Origin: Sindora glabra
Lineage: Eukaryota > Streptophyta > Magnoliopsida > Fabales > Fabaceae
Assembly: GCA_020226215.1 (NCBI GenBank)
Contig: CM035225.1
Location: forward strand, 15,883,868-15,947,867
DNA: 64,000 nucleotides
Direction: 5' to 3'
The notes below the pieces were generated by a model. The model saw only the letters and a list, made by a program, of their open reading frames with translations, searched no databases and had not been told where the DNA came from. The number at the start of each line of letters is the position of its first letter. Within the stretch, counting starts at the first letter, position 1. Shown one piece after another: positions 24,612 through 36,975 of the stretch. The translations under genes were made by a program, and so were the position numbers.

Positions 24612-24717
24612 ATAACTTAAAGGGCCTCTCCTTCACTGTTTTTCACCAAAACCGACGCATAGCCTCTAGCCCATGATTCGTCAGCATTAAACTTGATACA
24701 ATCAGAAGGAGGTGGCT
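24612..24717 (-). pseudogene. RNase H-like (RVT_3-type) fragment, right copy
   Basis: The minus strand reads KPPPSDCIKFNADESWARGY then ASVLVKNSEGEAL, open across the fragment. Same fragment as 17095-17195. Confidence 0.55.
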
Positions 24718-24907
24718 TCTAATAAATCCGGCCCAGGATCATCCGGCCGGAGGCCCAACATCATTCCCATTGGCCTGTATTTCAACGGCCCGAATCCGCT
24801 TCTCTTCCTCCACAAAATTGCGCTCTTTTTGTTTTGTTTTTATTTTTTTAAAACCTTACACATTTTACAAATTTATCAATATTAAGGGGCCAAAACTAAA
24901 AACTTAC

Positions 24908-24991
24908 CTTTTGCAGATCTGAGTCCTTAGATGGGAATTCTCTCATCGACATTGCATAAAGAATCACTCCACAAGACCAAACATCTGCTAA
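24908..24991 (-). pseudogene. Kinase exon-7 relic, right copy
   Basis: The minus strand reads LADVWSCGVILYAMSMRE then FPSKDSDLQK and a GT donor (gtaagt). It is closer to the intact genes (CGVIL) than the left copy. No flanking kinase exons are present. Confidence 0.7.
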
Positions 24992-25772
24992 TTATTGAAA
25001 ATAAAAAGATGGAACATTAAGCAGCATTAAGAAAAACAAAGGAACTACACATAGAAACTGATTTAAGCAACAATTCATTCCCATCTTGGACACCAAGAGT
25101 TAAATGTGGCCAATCAAGATTAAAAATGTAAAGACCGAGAGTTTATAATGGGAGTCGAGTAAAATTTGTTACAAGAAAAATATATCGAGATAAGAAAAAA
25201 TTGCATTTAAAATGGTTTTTCAACAATCATATTTGAACCGCAAGAAAAAATTAATCTACTAATTTTTAGTTTCAAAATATTCGAAATTCATCATAATATT
25301 TTTTTTGGGTAACCGATAATTTATCATAATGTTATTTGATTTCAAGTATAAAATCACATTTTCTCACTATTTCATTAACACAGAATTTAATTTAACTTTA
25401 GATGTGAAATTTTTCATATTAAAAGAATAGAATATATTTTTAAATTTAGATGTACCATTTTTTTTATATTTTCGTGTACTAACCAATTTCCACAGCCACT
25501 TCAACTTCACACTAAATAGTTATTTATAATACTCCTTTTTGGATCTCCATTTTGAAAAAAATGCATTGTTAAAACTTTGATGAAGGAAAAAAAATCCAAG
25601 GAAAAAAAAATACCAACCAAGAAAAAAAATGTACATTATTCTTTTGATAAATAATTTACTTTGTTAAAAGCTTTACCTAAAAATTTCAATGAAAAAACAG
25701 ATGAGTGCAGCATGCATTTAATTCAATGTTTTAAAACTTAACCCATACTATGGTTCGGGCAAGCCAACAAAT

Positions 25773-28667
25773 CCAGGTTGAGTCGATTCATTTGTTTAAA
25801 TTATAGTGGCTGAACCGAATTACACTATATATATTTTTAATAAAAATTATGATTAAGATGAATTATTTTATAATATATCACTAGTTTCTTTAGAAATTTA
25901 CATCAGGGTGTGTGTGTATTTTGTGTAAGTGTATAATTAAGGCCAGGTAATGGCTGGTTTCCAAAAGCAAAAAGGATTTTTTTTAAGGAAAAAAAAAGAA
26001 AGCTAAGAATTAGTGTAAGCAAAGTATAATGTAATTAAAAGGTATTAATGTGATGTAATGTTAATTTTTAGCAACTAATGATTGTTGATATGTGTAAAAT
26101 AAATATAAAAGTTAACAAAATAATTATGTTTATTCTTTTTATTTATACATTAAAATTAAAATATTTTGAATAAATAAAATAAAATAAAATAAAATAATTA
26201 TTACTTTATTTTGTTAACTTTTCTTACATGTATTTTGTTTGTTGTATTTTTTTATTTCTATTTTGTTGAAGTAATAGGATTTTCAGGGATGTATATATAA
26301 GGAAATTATATTATAGAGATTATTATTAATGTAATGCTATTTTTAGTTGATTCATTTTTCAAATAATTAAGATAAAATAATTATAATACGATTTATTTTA
26401 TGTTATTGAAGTAGTAGGACTTCTAGAAGGTTTGTGTAAGAAAGTTATATTGTAATTTGAATTAATATTAATATTAATATATATTCAAAGAGTTTTATGT
26501 AAGGAAATTATATTCTAATTAAAATTAAAATTATATAATTCTATATTTTCAATGAATTTAAATTTAATTTATTATCAATTTAAATTATTTTTACATTATT
26601 ATCCACTCATGTATTGTCATGTCATAAAAAAATTATTAAAACTTTTTTATAGTGATTAAAATTTCTCAATTACTTTTACTTTTTTTAATGACATATCTTC
26701 TTTTCATTTACCGATAATGTGAATTATTTTATATTAATTGTTAGTAAATCAAGTTTAAACTCAATATGATTCAATATCTATTTTAATCCATAGAAATTAT
26801 AAATGAAGCTTGCATTAATTTAGTCCTCAACAAAAATTTGATATCAATTCAGTCCTTTACTAATAAAAAATTGCTATAAAATAGTTCTTCAGTTACTTTA
26901 ACTGTTAAATTTAGCGATTTCGATGATATGACTGCACCATTGAATTGATGAAGTAGTTCTCTTAACTATGTTACCCCTGATCAAGGCGTAGTTTGTAAGT
27001 TTGCTATAACACTTCAATTTTTTTTTTGAGGTAAAATACACTTATCTTCCTTAAAATTTGAGCTAAATATATTCATTTTCTCTCACTTTTTAATTTGAAG
27101 CTGGACCTCCATTGGAGCTAACTACAATGGATGGCGTTAAATTTATTTTATTTTTGACGAAATTGCCCTTTCCTTTCTTATCCTGGAGAGCAACGTTTTG
27201 GTCTCCTTCTATTGCCGACCAGAGAAATTCGCTGAACAACAGCTGCTAGGTTTGGCTTGGAGCAAATTTTGACACCTAAAAATTTAAATTTACAATGATT
27301 ATTGTAACAAATTTATATAATTAAAATAATAATAATTACATTTTATAATGGATTATTACATATTTACTTAAAAATATCAAAATCAATTCTCGCAGATTTA
27401 TCGTAATTTCAAACATTATAATTGATTATCTTTTTAAATTGATAATTACTAGCTAGTTAAAATAAATTTATAAAACAATAAATGCTGAGATTCAGGTAAA
27501 CTCTGATAAAATTTCATATCTTTGTTTCTTCCATTAACAGTAAACTATGGCTTGATGCATTGATGTTTATCGCAAAAGAAAGTATTGATGAGGGCATGAT
27601 ATATTGAGGAAAATTATTGTAAAAAATTAAGTGTTAACTAATATCAAAATTAAAGGTGGATTCAAAGCTTGATTGATATTCAAAGGGATTATTTCTTTTT
27701 TACGTTACACGTGAATGGTTGACTGATATTAGAGGGAATTTATTTTCCTCTTCTATGGTCTTTAAATGATTGGAAATCAAATTAATTAGGATATTTTTCC
27801 TGATTTAAGGAAAAGAACATATTAACGGTATATTTATTTCATTTTTAACAAGTTTCTTGAATAAATAATCCTGATAATTATTGGGAGAATCAATTATATT
27901 CTCTTTAATGACATTTCAATATATTATTTTTTTATTAAATCTTAATTTATAGCGTTTGAGAAAAATGAAAGATTACGGCCCAAAAGAGAAAAAAAAGGAA
28001 AAATGGTAGACAAAGCTAGATGGTTAAGAAAGTGATGGAGGACTTATGCAAGGAAGTGAATGATCTGTTTGGAGAGAGAACAGCACATGGAAATGAATTT
28101 ATAGAATTTAATTTTCCTTGTAAATATTATTTATTTAAATTTGAAAAATTTGTAATATTTTTGGCTTCTATGGAATTTTACAAAGTTATTATATTACATA
28201 TGTATATAATGACGGTGATTTGTTTGCACACAAAGTCATTACTTTTCTGCTAAAAACTTATTAAGATAGATAAGGATTAAGAAAACTTCTTTTTTCATAT
28301 TTTTATTCTTTTGCGTTTGAATTCTTAAAAAAGGAAAATTTCTAATGAACAAACACTTAATCTTGGGAAGTAGTTGGCATGAGAGTATTATCGTCTAAAG
28401 TAATTATGTAAGTATCTTTTCACTTGTCATTTAGCTTCCGTTACTTTAATTAACGGAAAAGCACATCAAGGAGTGTAACTTTCTTCAGTTCTCTAGGGAT
28501 CTGTGGCCTAAAATTAAAACTTGAGAGGAAGAAAATGTATTTAGGTAAAATTTCAAGGAAGATAAATATATTTTGCTCTGACTTTTTTGTTGAATCCCGC
28601 ATAAAAAAGTTTTAAAATTTTCTCCATAAATAATATTAGATCAGTCCCATCTAGTATAAGATGGCAG
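25773..28667. mobile_element. 2.9-kb segment interrupting the duplicated block
   Basis: Compared with the left block this stretch is extra. It is flanked by CAACAAAT at 25765-25772 and again at 28668-28675, while the left block has a single (c)gacaaat at the same point. An insertion with an 8-bp duplication is the simplest reading, but the ends are not clear inverted repeats, so a deletion from the left copy is also possible. It contains the Mutator-like element at 27028-28578. Confidence 0.45.
27028..28578. mobile_element. Non-autonomous Mutator-like element with long inverted ends
   Basis: The left end (GAGGTAAAATACACTTATCT...) and the reverse complement of the right end (GAGCAAAATATATTTATCTT...) align for about 65 bp, sharing TTATCTTCCTT, AAATTT, CTAAATA, ATTTTC and CTCTCA. 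The interior is about 1.4 kb, AT-rich and without a transposase. A 77-codon frame at 28020-28253 is not recognisable. Flanks are T-rich and give no clear 9-bp duplication. Confidence 0.6.
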
Positions 28668-28750
28668 CAACAAATTTAGTAACAACTTAGGAGATTCTTC
28701 TTCACAACTTCAGTATCAAATTTGAAATTTAATGTGATCTACCATCGGAG

Positions 28751-29096
28751 CGTTGGAAATAATAAATTTAAATAGATGCAAAAGTGTGGTTTATGTACTA
28801 GAGAAGCGTGATTTCTAGTTAATATATCTAGATGTATGTGATTAATATATTATAGAATACATGATATGATAAGATTAAAGTTGCTTAGTAAGATATGTTC
28901 GGTATTAATGAGTTGAAGTTTAAAGATTGATTAAAGTAGTATATATAGGTTAGGTATTTATGAATATTTTAAGAGAGTGGAGTTTGACATATATATCTTT
29001 ACAATAAATATACTTTCTCTTCCTAATATCTTCTTAAGTAATTGTTGATACCAATGTGATGTTTCAGATAGTCATGATATCCTCGTCCTCTTAATA
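28751..29096 (+). repeat. 5' LTR of a short LTR retrotransposon
   Basis: About 346 bp, from CGTTGGAAAT (first base changed from the expected TG) to CTCTTAATA. It aligns along its whole length with 29896-30250, for example 'atgtactagagaag', 'gataagattaaagttg', 'gtttcagatagtcatgatat'. Differences between the two LTRs indicate an old insertion. Confidence 0.9.
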
Positions 29097-29099
29097 AAG

Positions 29100-29111
29100 T
29101 GGTATAAGAGC
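29100..29111 (+). other. Primer-binding site
   Basis: TGGTATAAGAGC differs at one base from TGGTATCAGAGC, the site complementary to initiator methionine tRNA used by many plant retrotransposons. It lies three bases after the 5' LTR. Confidence 0.85.
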
Positions 29112-29476
29112 TTGGTTAATTAGTATCAACTTCCAAGTTATTTCTAGTAAAAAAGAGGCAAAACTTGTTGGAGAGGACTATTTGCATGTAGTGATACCTC
29201 TAAATTTGAAAAAAAGAGAGTCTGTTGAGTGGATGTGAGTTGTAAGTCAGACTCCACAAGCAAAAGAAGACGAGAGACATCTTCAAGGGATAGTGAGGTT
29301 GGGAAGGAAACCTTTAAAATCACAATAGCCAAAAAATTTGAAGAATGGAGAATAAAGAGCCTCTTGTTATGACTGTTCAATTTAAAGTGCTATTCAAGGA
29401 GTTACTAAAAAAGTTGAATTTGCCACTATCAAAATATGCATGTAATAAGTTTGGTACAGATCATTAACCAAGTTTT

Positions 29477-29794
29477 TTGGCAAAGGTTATATTTGAAGAC
29501 AAATTTGAAAGACATGAACAACATGGATTCAAGGCATACACAAAGAAAGAAGATGAAAATGAAGCTGCTATGCATGTGATAAGGCATTTGAAATATTTTT
29601 ATAATATTGTTATTAAAGATGTGAATGAGAGGGAATTATATGAAGTAAAAAATGATTTGGAATATTTGAAAGATGCTAACAAGGAATTAAGGAAAATTTT
29701 TGATGAAGCCATTGATGAGCTAAAGAAATTGAAGACCAAAATGGAAGAAATCAAGTTTGAAAAAAATCTGGAAGTAATGAAAATGTGCTATTAA
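29477..29794 (+). CDS. Coiled-coil-like ORF inside the LTR element
   Basis: An open frame of about 105 codons without a clear ATG at its start; the first in-frame ATG lies about 35 codons in (AAMHVIRHL). The product is rich in Lys and Glu (NDLEYLKDANKELRKIF, then DELKKLKTKMEEIKFEK) and looks helical and coiled-coil-like. It may be a gag remnant or unrelated captured sequence. It ends about 100 bp before the polypurine tract. I do not recognise a family. Confidence 0.35.
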   Translation: MAKVIFEDKFERHEQHGFKAYTKKEDENEAAMHVIRHLKYFYNIVIKDVNERELYEVKNDLEYLKDANKELRKIFDEAIDELKKLKTKMEEIKFEKNLEVMKMCY

Positions 29795-29885
29795 TTCTAA
29801 GAAGACAACTTTTTGCAGTGTGAGATTTCCCTCCTAATTGTGGTCCAAGTCTTCACCAATGACTAAAAAAATAAATATTTAAATT

Positions 29886-29895
29886 TAAGGGGGGA
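29886..29895 (+). other. Polypurine tract
   Basis: aaggggggat immediately before the 3' LTR start (TGTTGG at 29896), the usual plus-strand primer position. Confidence 0.85.
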
Positions 29896-30250
29896 TGTTG
29901 GAAATGTTAAATTTAAATAAATGTAAAAGTGTGATTTATGTACTAGAGAAGTGTGGTTCATAGTTAATATATCTCGATGTGTGTAATTCATGTATTATAA
30001 AATACATGACTATGATAAGATTAAAGTTGTTTAGTAAGATATGTTAGGTATTAATTAGTTGAAGTTTAAGGGTTGTTTAAAGTAGTATATGTAGGTTAGG
30101 TGTTTATGAATATTGTAAGAGAGTGGACTTTGATATATATATCTATATATCTTTATAATAAATATACTCTCTCTTTTTAATATCTTTTTGAGTAATTGTT
30201 GACACTAATGTGATGTTTCAGATAGTCATGATATCATCTTTCTCTTAACA
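29896..30250 (+). repeat. 3' LTR of the short LTR retrotransposon
   Basis: About 355 bp, TGTTGGAAATG...CTCTTAACA, with canonical TG and CA ends. Partner of 28751-29096. Confidence 0.9.
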
Positions 30251-30339
30251 CAAAGATCTCAAAGTATTCATGGATTGAAAATCAATTACAACTCTTAATT
30301 GTAAAATCTTCTTCATAATAAATTTGTTGCTAAAATTTG

Positions 30340-31706
30340 AAACTATACGTAGATATCATTTTTTTACACAAAATATCATTACTCTTTGAAGAAGACGACA
30401 ACATGTTCATAAACATATTCATAGTTTTCTCTGCAACTTCCTTATTATTGCTAGAATGAAAAACGTGAAAGTGGGTAATGGATTAGAAATTAAAAGTTGG
30501 TTTCATGGTAATTTAAACCTATTATTTCATATTTTAGTTACAAAGTCCAAGAAGCAATATGCTCTGGTTTGGGTTTAAGGTTTTGAGCAAGCAAGAGGCT
30601 GGCGTCTTGATTTGTCTAGAAAACTTGTACCGGTACCGTGTAGCAAATTATAGGGAGAAATTGAAGTTGGCTTGTTTTTAGGTTTTTGGCAAGATAAAAA
30701 AAAATAAAAATTCATAGTTTCTTTGTAGCAAGCCATGAATTTCTCTGAAGTTTTTTTCAAAATGAACAAGAACAGTAAGTGACGGACGTATATTTTAGAT
30801 ACGGACATTTGCGCAGTTGTGGCAATGTTTTGACGAAGAATATGATTTGGAGAGACACTACAAAATATTCAAAGCCACGTCATCTTCTGTTAACAATTTA
30901 AAAACACTTTTGTAAGAGTGGAGGACCATATATTGACATTGAAGTTCAGATGAGGACTAAACTGGAATAAGTGTTTAGTCATTGAATATCTAGTTTGTTC
31001 CTTTTTTTTTTCCTCAAAATTTGAAATTTTTTTGCATAAATAAAATAAAATAAAATAATCAAAGCATAACAATGTTCTATAATTATAATTGTTGTGATTG
31101 AAATAATATAAATAATAAATACTAATATTTTAAAGGTCATATATAATAGTAAATATTTTATAACTATTTAACTACTTGACAATCATTTTTCAACCATCTA
31201 GTTTAAAGAAATTTTTATATAAGGAATAGACTATATTTTATTATTTAAATTATTTTTTTTGTACTATATTGAATATCGAAATCTCTTCAAGAGCCTCATT
31301 CCGCTCCCCTATGTTTGTTTATTGGGTACGAAAGAGTGAAAAAATCTTATAATAATGTCTTAATTTTATTTACTTTAATTACCTTAGTTAAATAAAATAA
31401 AACAAAATAATATTAACACAATATCAAATACTTTTTTAAAAAATAAAACTTATTGGTACAATTTTTAGTATCGTATTCGTAGATTTAATTATTTATTATA
31501 GTATCATTTATATTTACAGAAGTAAAATGTCCTTTAAACTTTAGAGGAAAATATTAAAAAGGGTCAAATGTTAGCTTTGCTAAATTGGTTAATGGAACAT
31601 CAGTGACAAGAATAAAAGAGTAATAAATTCAGATAAATTAAGGGGGATTTATCGTTCTATCCAAATAAAGGGAGGTATAATATAATTAACTATAACATCA
31701 GAAAAA
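30340..31706. other. AT-rich spacer
   Basis: No gene recognised. A CACTACAAAATATT sequence at 30856 looks like a CACTA end but nothing around it supports an element. Confidence 0.4.
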
Positions 31707-32055
31707 GGAAGAATAATTTACTCTTATCTTTATATAACTTTGAATTGATTAATGCTTTATTCCATTGATTGTATCCCTGAAATACATTAAATTTTAGCAT
31801 TCAAATACTCGTAATAGATAATTCTTTCCTCATTATCCTTACACTCTATGAATTCATTGCTAAGATAATTTCAAATGCAGCAAGAGTAATTTTTTCTTAT
31901 CTTTATATAACTATGGATTAATTAATGCTTTATTCCATTGACTGTATCTCTAAAATACATTAAATTCTAGCATCCAACTACTCGTAATAGATAGATAATT
32001 CTTACCTCATCATCTTTAAACTCTGAATTCATCGCTAAGATAATCTCAAATGCAG
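31707..32055 (+). repeat. ~174-bp tandem duplication
   Basis: Unit 1 (about 31707-31880) and unit 2 (31881-32055) both run from 'aaga(g)taattt..cttatctttatataact' through 'taatgctttattccattga', 'aatacattaaatt', 'actcgtaatagata' to 'ctcaaatgcag' or 'ttcaaatgcag'. A few substitutions and a 4-bp GATA gain separate them. Confidence 0.85.
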
Positions 32056-33900
32056 GAGCTTAATTTTTCCATTTGCAAATGCACAATAAGTACATCTTGT
32101 TACCGTCTTTCTCTTTAGAAGCCCCGTCTATTTTTTCAACCTTCTCTGGGTCTTTCTATTGCGGCTCATGTTTCAGTTTTTCACTCTTTGGATCTCTTAA
32201 TCTTCTCTATTATTATATTTTGTAACGCAATGCTCTGCAATTAAATTGAATCAGTTTGATATAATTTCGAAATAACCACAATTATGACACTCATCACTGA
32301 TTCCATGACATCCACATATACGTCTACAAACAAAAATTCAATTGCATAACCAACCTCGGTACAATTTAGATTTCAAAAGGCTATAGAATTAAAAGCTTCA
32401 AAATGATACCAGAGAAAATCAAAGTATTACATATAGTTTTGCATAAAAGAATAGTATTGGTGTGGAACCGATTGATAGAAATAGGTTGGAATATGGTCTA
32501 CAGTTATATTTCTCATCAACAAGACTAATACTATTTTATGACGTCAAATTGCAAAATCCAATGCAAGCTAGTTTATGCAAAGATGCAATAAATTTCTATT
32601 AGTTAAATTTTTTTTTATAAGACGACAGTAACGTCTTGTCATATTTTCAGCCACTTTAAGCACACTAGTTACTAAGTCAATGCTTAGCACGGCATAGTAT
32701 TTACTAAAAAATAATAAAATTGTAAAAAAATATAATATTATATTTATATATTAAAATATATCATTTGATTTATAGGAAAGAATAATTTTTTTTAAAATAT
32801 ATATATTATGTATTTTTTATTATTTTGAGTTTTATTTAATTATATATAACTTACGTAATTAAATAAAAATAAAATATAATGATAAACGAGAAATATTTAT
32901 GTCATGTTTATTACAATGAAACAAGAATAAAATTAAGAAAAAGAATAAGAACATAATAGAAAAATGTGTCTCTAATTATGTTTGATACATGAAAATAATA
33001 CAAGAATGAAATGGAGAATGGGTATTCAATAACAATAATATACCCAATAAGAAAATATAATTTTTATTTAACAATATAATTTTGATACCTAATAAATAAA
33101 ACCATTGTTTTTTTGACTCAATAACAACTAAATATATTGAGCATAGTTTTAATATTTCTTACCATGAATTAAATGAGGGATTATTAATATTACTCTATTT
33201 TCACATAAATGAATAAAATTAGTATAGTTAAACCTAAGTTGCATTCATTTTTTTTTTTTTACCTTTTTTGAAGAAAAAACGTTGCAAAAATGTTTTTTTT
33301 CCTAACTATACATGGTATAATTCATAAATTTTGTTTAAAACATGTCATAGTTCTTAATTCATTCTATATATTCAAAATTTTATTATATATCTTTATAACT
33401 CTATTTAAGTTATAAAATAAATTAATTGAAGTTAAATATATAAATAGATTTTATACTATCACTTATTCATATATCATTACATTGTAAGAAAATTCATAAT
33501 TCTTTTTCACCTTTTGTCAAAATTTTTAATTACATTTGTATTTTTAATAATATAACATCTTGTACTCACTAACATTATAAATAATTTTCAACTCTCAGTA
33601 AAGTAAATTAATTTAAACATACACAACATCATTTAACCAGTTAAAATAGTACCATTTTAAGTATTTTTATATCAATGTATATTAAATTCAAATAAATATG
33701 TTAAATTAAAAAGTAATAAATTATATAAAATTTCTTGTTAAATAATTTTTATTAGTTTAATTTTAATTTCTTCCCACTTTTACATTGATGAATTTATCTT
33801 TCTTCTTCATAAAAATAAAATAATAAAATAATTTTAACTTATTTAAAATAATTTTATATAAAAATACTTGCAAATTACATTTAAAGAAAAATTTGATTAA
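32055..33900. other. AT-rich spacer, no gene seen
   Basis: Very AT-rich, with no open frame or recognisable structure. Confidence 0.4.
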
Positions 33901-36040
33901 AAAAAACTTTTTTCCAACATATGTAGAAAGATAACATAAATATCAAGAAAACATGAAAAATTTAAAATAAATTTTTAATCTAAAATTTGAAAAATAGTAT
34001 GCGAATGCAAATCCTTGGCATTCATAAAAGGGTGAAATATGTTTTAATAAATAAAAGAATAGATATATTTTCCCCTAGAACATATTGAAGACAATTAAAT
34101 TAGTTACATAAATAATTTTAATTTAAAATTTCAAATATTTTCATTAAAAAAGATGAGATATGTAAATAATTCAAAATCTAATAACATGAGCAAGAAAAAA
34201 AAATAAAAGCATATAATAGAATAAATAAATTTCTTGATAAAATTTCAATTAATGTATATTTAATTTAAAATATAATGCTTAAAAATTGATATTAAAAATA
34301 TACTACAATTATTTAAATAAATAAATATGATCATAAGTTTAAAATATTTTAATTAAATATAGAATATGAAAGTTGTTCAATTATTAATTTGTATAATAAA
34401 TTCTTAACTAATTTAAATATTTTAAAATAAAAATAAAATATATTGTTTTATATATATTTATATATGTAAAACTTAATGGCATTAGCAATTGATAGGAGCT
34501 TATATGATAAAAATATGTAATTAATTAATTTTTGAATATTTTATGAGAAAATTATATCATGATAAATTTTTATTACTCAATAGTATTTAAGTTGTAAATA
34601 AAGTGAAAAATAAATGAGAAATTGTACATAAGGTATAAAATCTCAATGAAATCTTGATTGATATGTATTTAATTTGACATATAATACTTAAAATTTGATA
34701 TAAAGAAGATATTGATAAAATTTAAATAAATGATTTTGATTTTAATCTTCAATTATTATTTTTTTAAAAATAGAATATGTAATTAATAATTATATACAAA
34801 AATTTTAATTTATCTAAAATATTTATAAAAATTTAAATATAAAGTATATGGTGTTATATTTATTTATATAATATATGTATATAGTACTTACTAATATTAA
34901 CATCTGAATTATAAGTAAAAAATATGGACATAAAAAATAAAAAGATACGAAACCAAGCAATTAAAAAGAAAAAATTATGTCTGAATTATAAAAAAATCAA
35001 AATAAAAAATATAATATATATAAAAATTAAATTAATTAAAAATAATAAAAATTTTAATTCATTTAAAATATTTATAGCATAAAAAATTTATTATTTTAAA
35101 TTTATATTATTCAATAGTATTTGAGTAATAAACAATATAAGTGAAAACATAAAAAAAAAATGTGAAATATGACATAAAGTATAAGTTTTGATAAAATCTT
35201 AATATTTATTTAATTTAACATATGGTACTTAAAAATTGATGTCAAAAAATTAATTTTCATCTTCAAATATTATTTTAAAAAAATAAAATATGTAATTAAT
35301 TAATATAATTAATAATTTTGATACAAAATTTTTATTTTTTAAAATTTTTTTAAAAATTTAAATATAATATATATATTTACACGCAGAGAGAGACTACTTA
35401 GTGTATTAATATGAGTTAAAAGTAATAGAAATGGATATAAAAAAAAAGAAAATATGAAATCAAATAAATAAAAAGAAAAGAAATAATGCTTGAAATATAA
35501 AACAATGAAATTTATAGATAAAATAAATTAATTGATTAAATAAAAGTCTTAAGTCATTGAAAATATTTTAGCATAAAATTTTTTTATTGTGTTAAATTTA
35601 AATTACTTAATAATGTCTGAATTCTGAATTGTAAATGATACATATAATAAAAACTTAGGGAAATTTGAAATTGTATATGAAGCATAATGCTTTATAAAAT
35701 GTGAATTGGTATATATTTAATTTGACATAGAGTATTTAAAATTTGATATCAAGAAAATATTGATAAAATTTAAATAAATATATTTAATTTTAATTTTTAG
35801 TTATCATTTTAAAAAATAGAATATGAAATTATTACAAGTATTTCTATACAAAAATTTTAATTTAACTAAAATATTAATAAAATTTTCAATTAAATGTAAA
35901 ATATAAAATATTATATAATACTACTTAATAACATTAATATCTTTAAAATTGATAAAAATATGAATAAAACTTAAATGAATAAAATTTATTTTAATCTTAA
36001 ACTATTGTATTTGAGAAATGAAATATTATATTAACCATGG
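33900..36040. repeat. Degenerate AT-rich tandem repeats, ~0.4-0.5 kb period
   Basis: The motif order 'aaaat(c)tt..tatttaattt(g)acatat..tacttaaaa(a)ttgatat' returns near 34240, 34660, 35200 and 35700. Each is followed by 'attgataaaatttaaataaat', 'tagaatatg(t)aa' and 'caaaaattttaattt..taaaatat'. Four units are recognisable. The array ends where the first CACTA transposase relic begins. Confidence 0.6.
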
Positions 36041-36049
36041 TTCCTCAAA

Positions 36050-36975
36050 AGGAATCAATGATGACCGACATAAGCAATTTTTCCTCTAATCCACATTAAT
36101 GGCATGTCTTCATTGCAAATAGGACATGCTTTGTATCCTTGTCCACTTCAACCAAATAGACTACTTCGAGTGGGAAAGTCGTTCACGGTTCACATCAATA
36201 CCATTCACATCTTAAATATGCTATTTGTAGCAGCATCTCGGGTTTTAGCTCTAATCTTCTACAATTATTTCAATTATTTGACAAGCGGTCTTAGGAAGAC
36301 ATCTATGTCTTTTCTTGGAGATTATGGCCTAGGGATTAGTAGCATTAATATGAAAAATGACTCTCTCATACAAAGTTAGGGTGACAAATTGTAGATGTTC
36401 ATCACAATTGGCCACATGCTATATGACAAGCTCATATCACCAAAAGGATTGAATCCATTTGCACTCAAACCTAATTGTACATTCCTTGGCTTTGTTGAGA
36501 AATTAGGATATCTTATGTCAAAATCTTGCTAAGCTTCCTTATTAACAAGATGTTGTAAAACCCCATCTTTGGTGGATTATCCCATTTAATGCATGTCATA
36601 TCTTTTTCCATGTGCCTCAATCCATATAACTGCTTTAACCTGGGGGCTAACAGAAAATATCATAACACCTTTTGAGGAACCTTCTTCCCTTTTGCATTTT
36701 TATCAATCCACCAACTTTTCCTATAGATTGGATAGATCTCATCTTTGGCATGCTCTATCCAAAAGAGTGTATAGTCATGCTTATAGGCATGAATTGATTC
36801 ATACTCCAATCTCAAATTATTGAGCCATTTCCTTACATCATAATGTGACCTAGGTAGTTTGTTATCCTTTGGTAGTACCTCTTTTAATATTCAATAGGGA
36901 GTCAAATGACTTATTTGTACACTTATGCAGTACCTTTAGATGCATGAGCTTAACTAAGAAGTTTAAATAGTACAT
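36050..36975 (-). pseudogene. CACTA TNP2 transposase relic, copy A (partial)
   Basis: Minus-strand sequence homologous to 38375-39270 of copy B. It covers the end of the N-terminal transposase-associated domain and the start of the TNP2 domain, with the zinc-ribbon-like 'ACPTC'-type region near 36120. It is broken by many stops and truncated at both ends: at 36040 by the AT-rich repeats and at about 36975 by the end region of copy B. Confidence 0.75.

Larger units (their letters stand above)
24608..25772 (-). repeat. Duplicated block, right copy (first part)
   Basis: Direct copy of 17085-18320 with scattered substitutions and small indels. Continuity with the left copy is lost at 25772 and resumes at 28668 (right part to 28750, then 30251 to about 30340). 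Confidence 0.8.
28751..30250 (+). mobile_element. Non-autonomous LTR retrotransposon, 1.5 kb
   Basis: Complete structural element: two LTRs (346 and 355 bp), a primer-binding site right after the 5' LTR, a polypurine tract before the 3' LTR, and only ~800 bp between. No protease, integrase or reverse transcriptase. Flanking 5-mers CGGAG (28746-28750) and CAAAG (30251-30255) correspond to CAAAG in the uninterrupted left block near 18403, consistent with a 5-bp target duplication that has diverged by two bases. It must depend on enzymes from another element. Confidence 0.85.

Noticed and set aside
28020..28253. 77-codon frame as a gene
   Set aside because: Lies inside a Mutator-like element, AT-rich, no recognisable motif; kept only as possible captured sequence.
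30856..30869. CACTACAAAATATT as the missing 3' end of a CACTA element
   Set aside because: No subterminal repeats like those at 41390-41969 follow, and the distance to the transposases includes unrelated elements.
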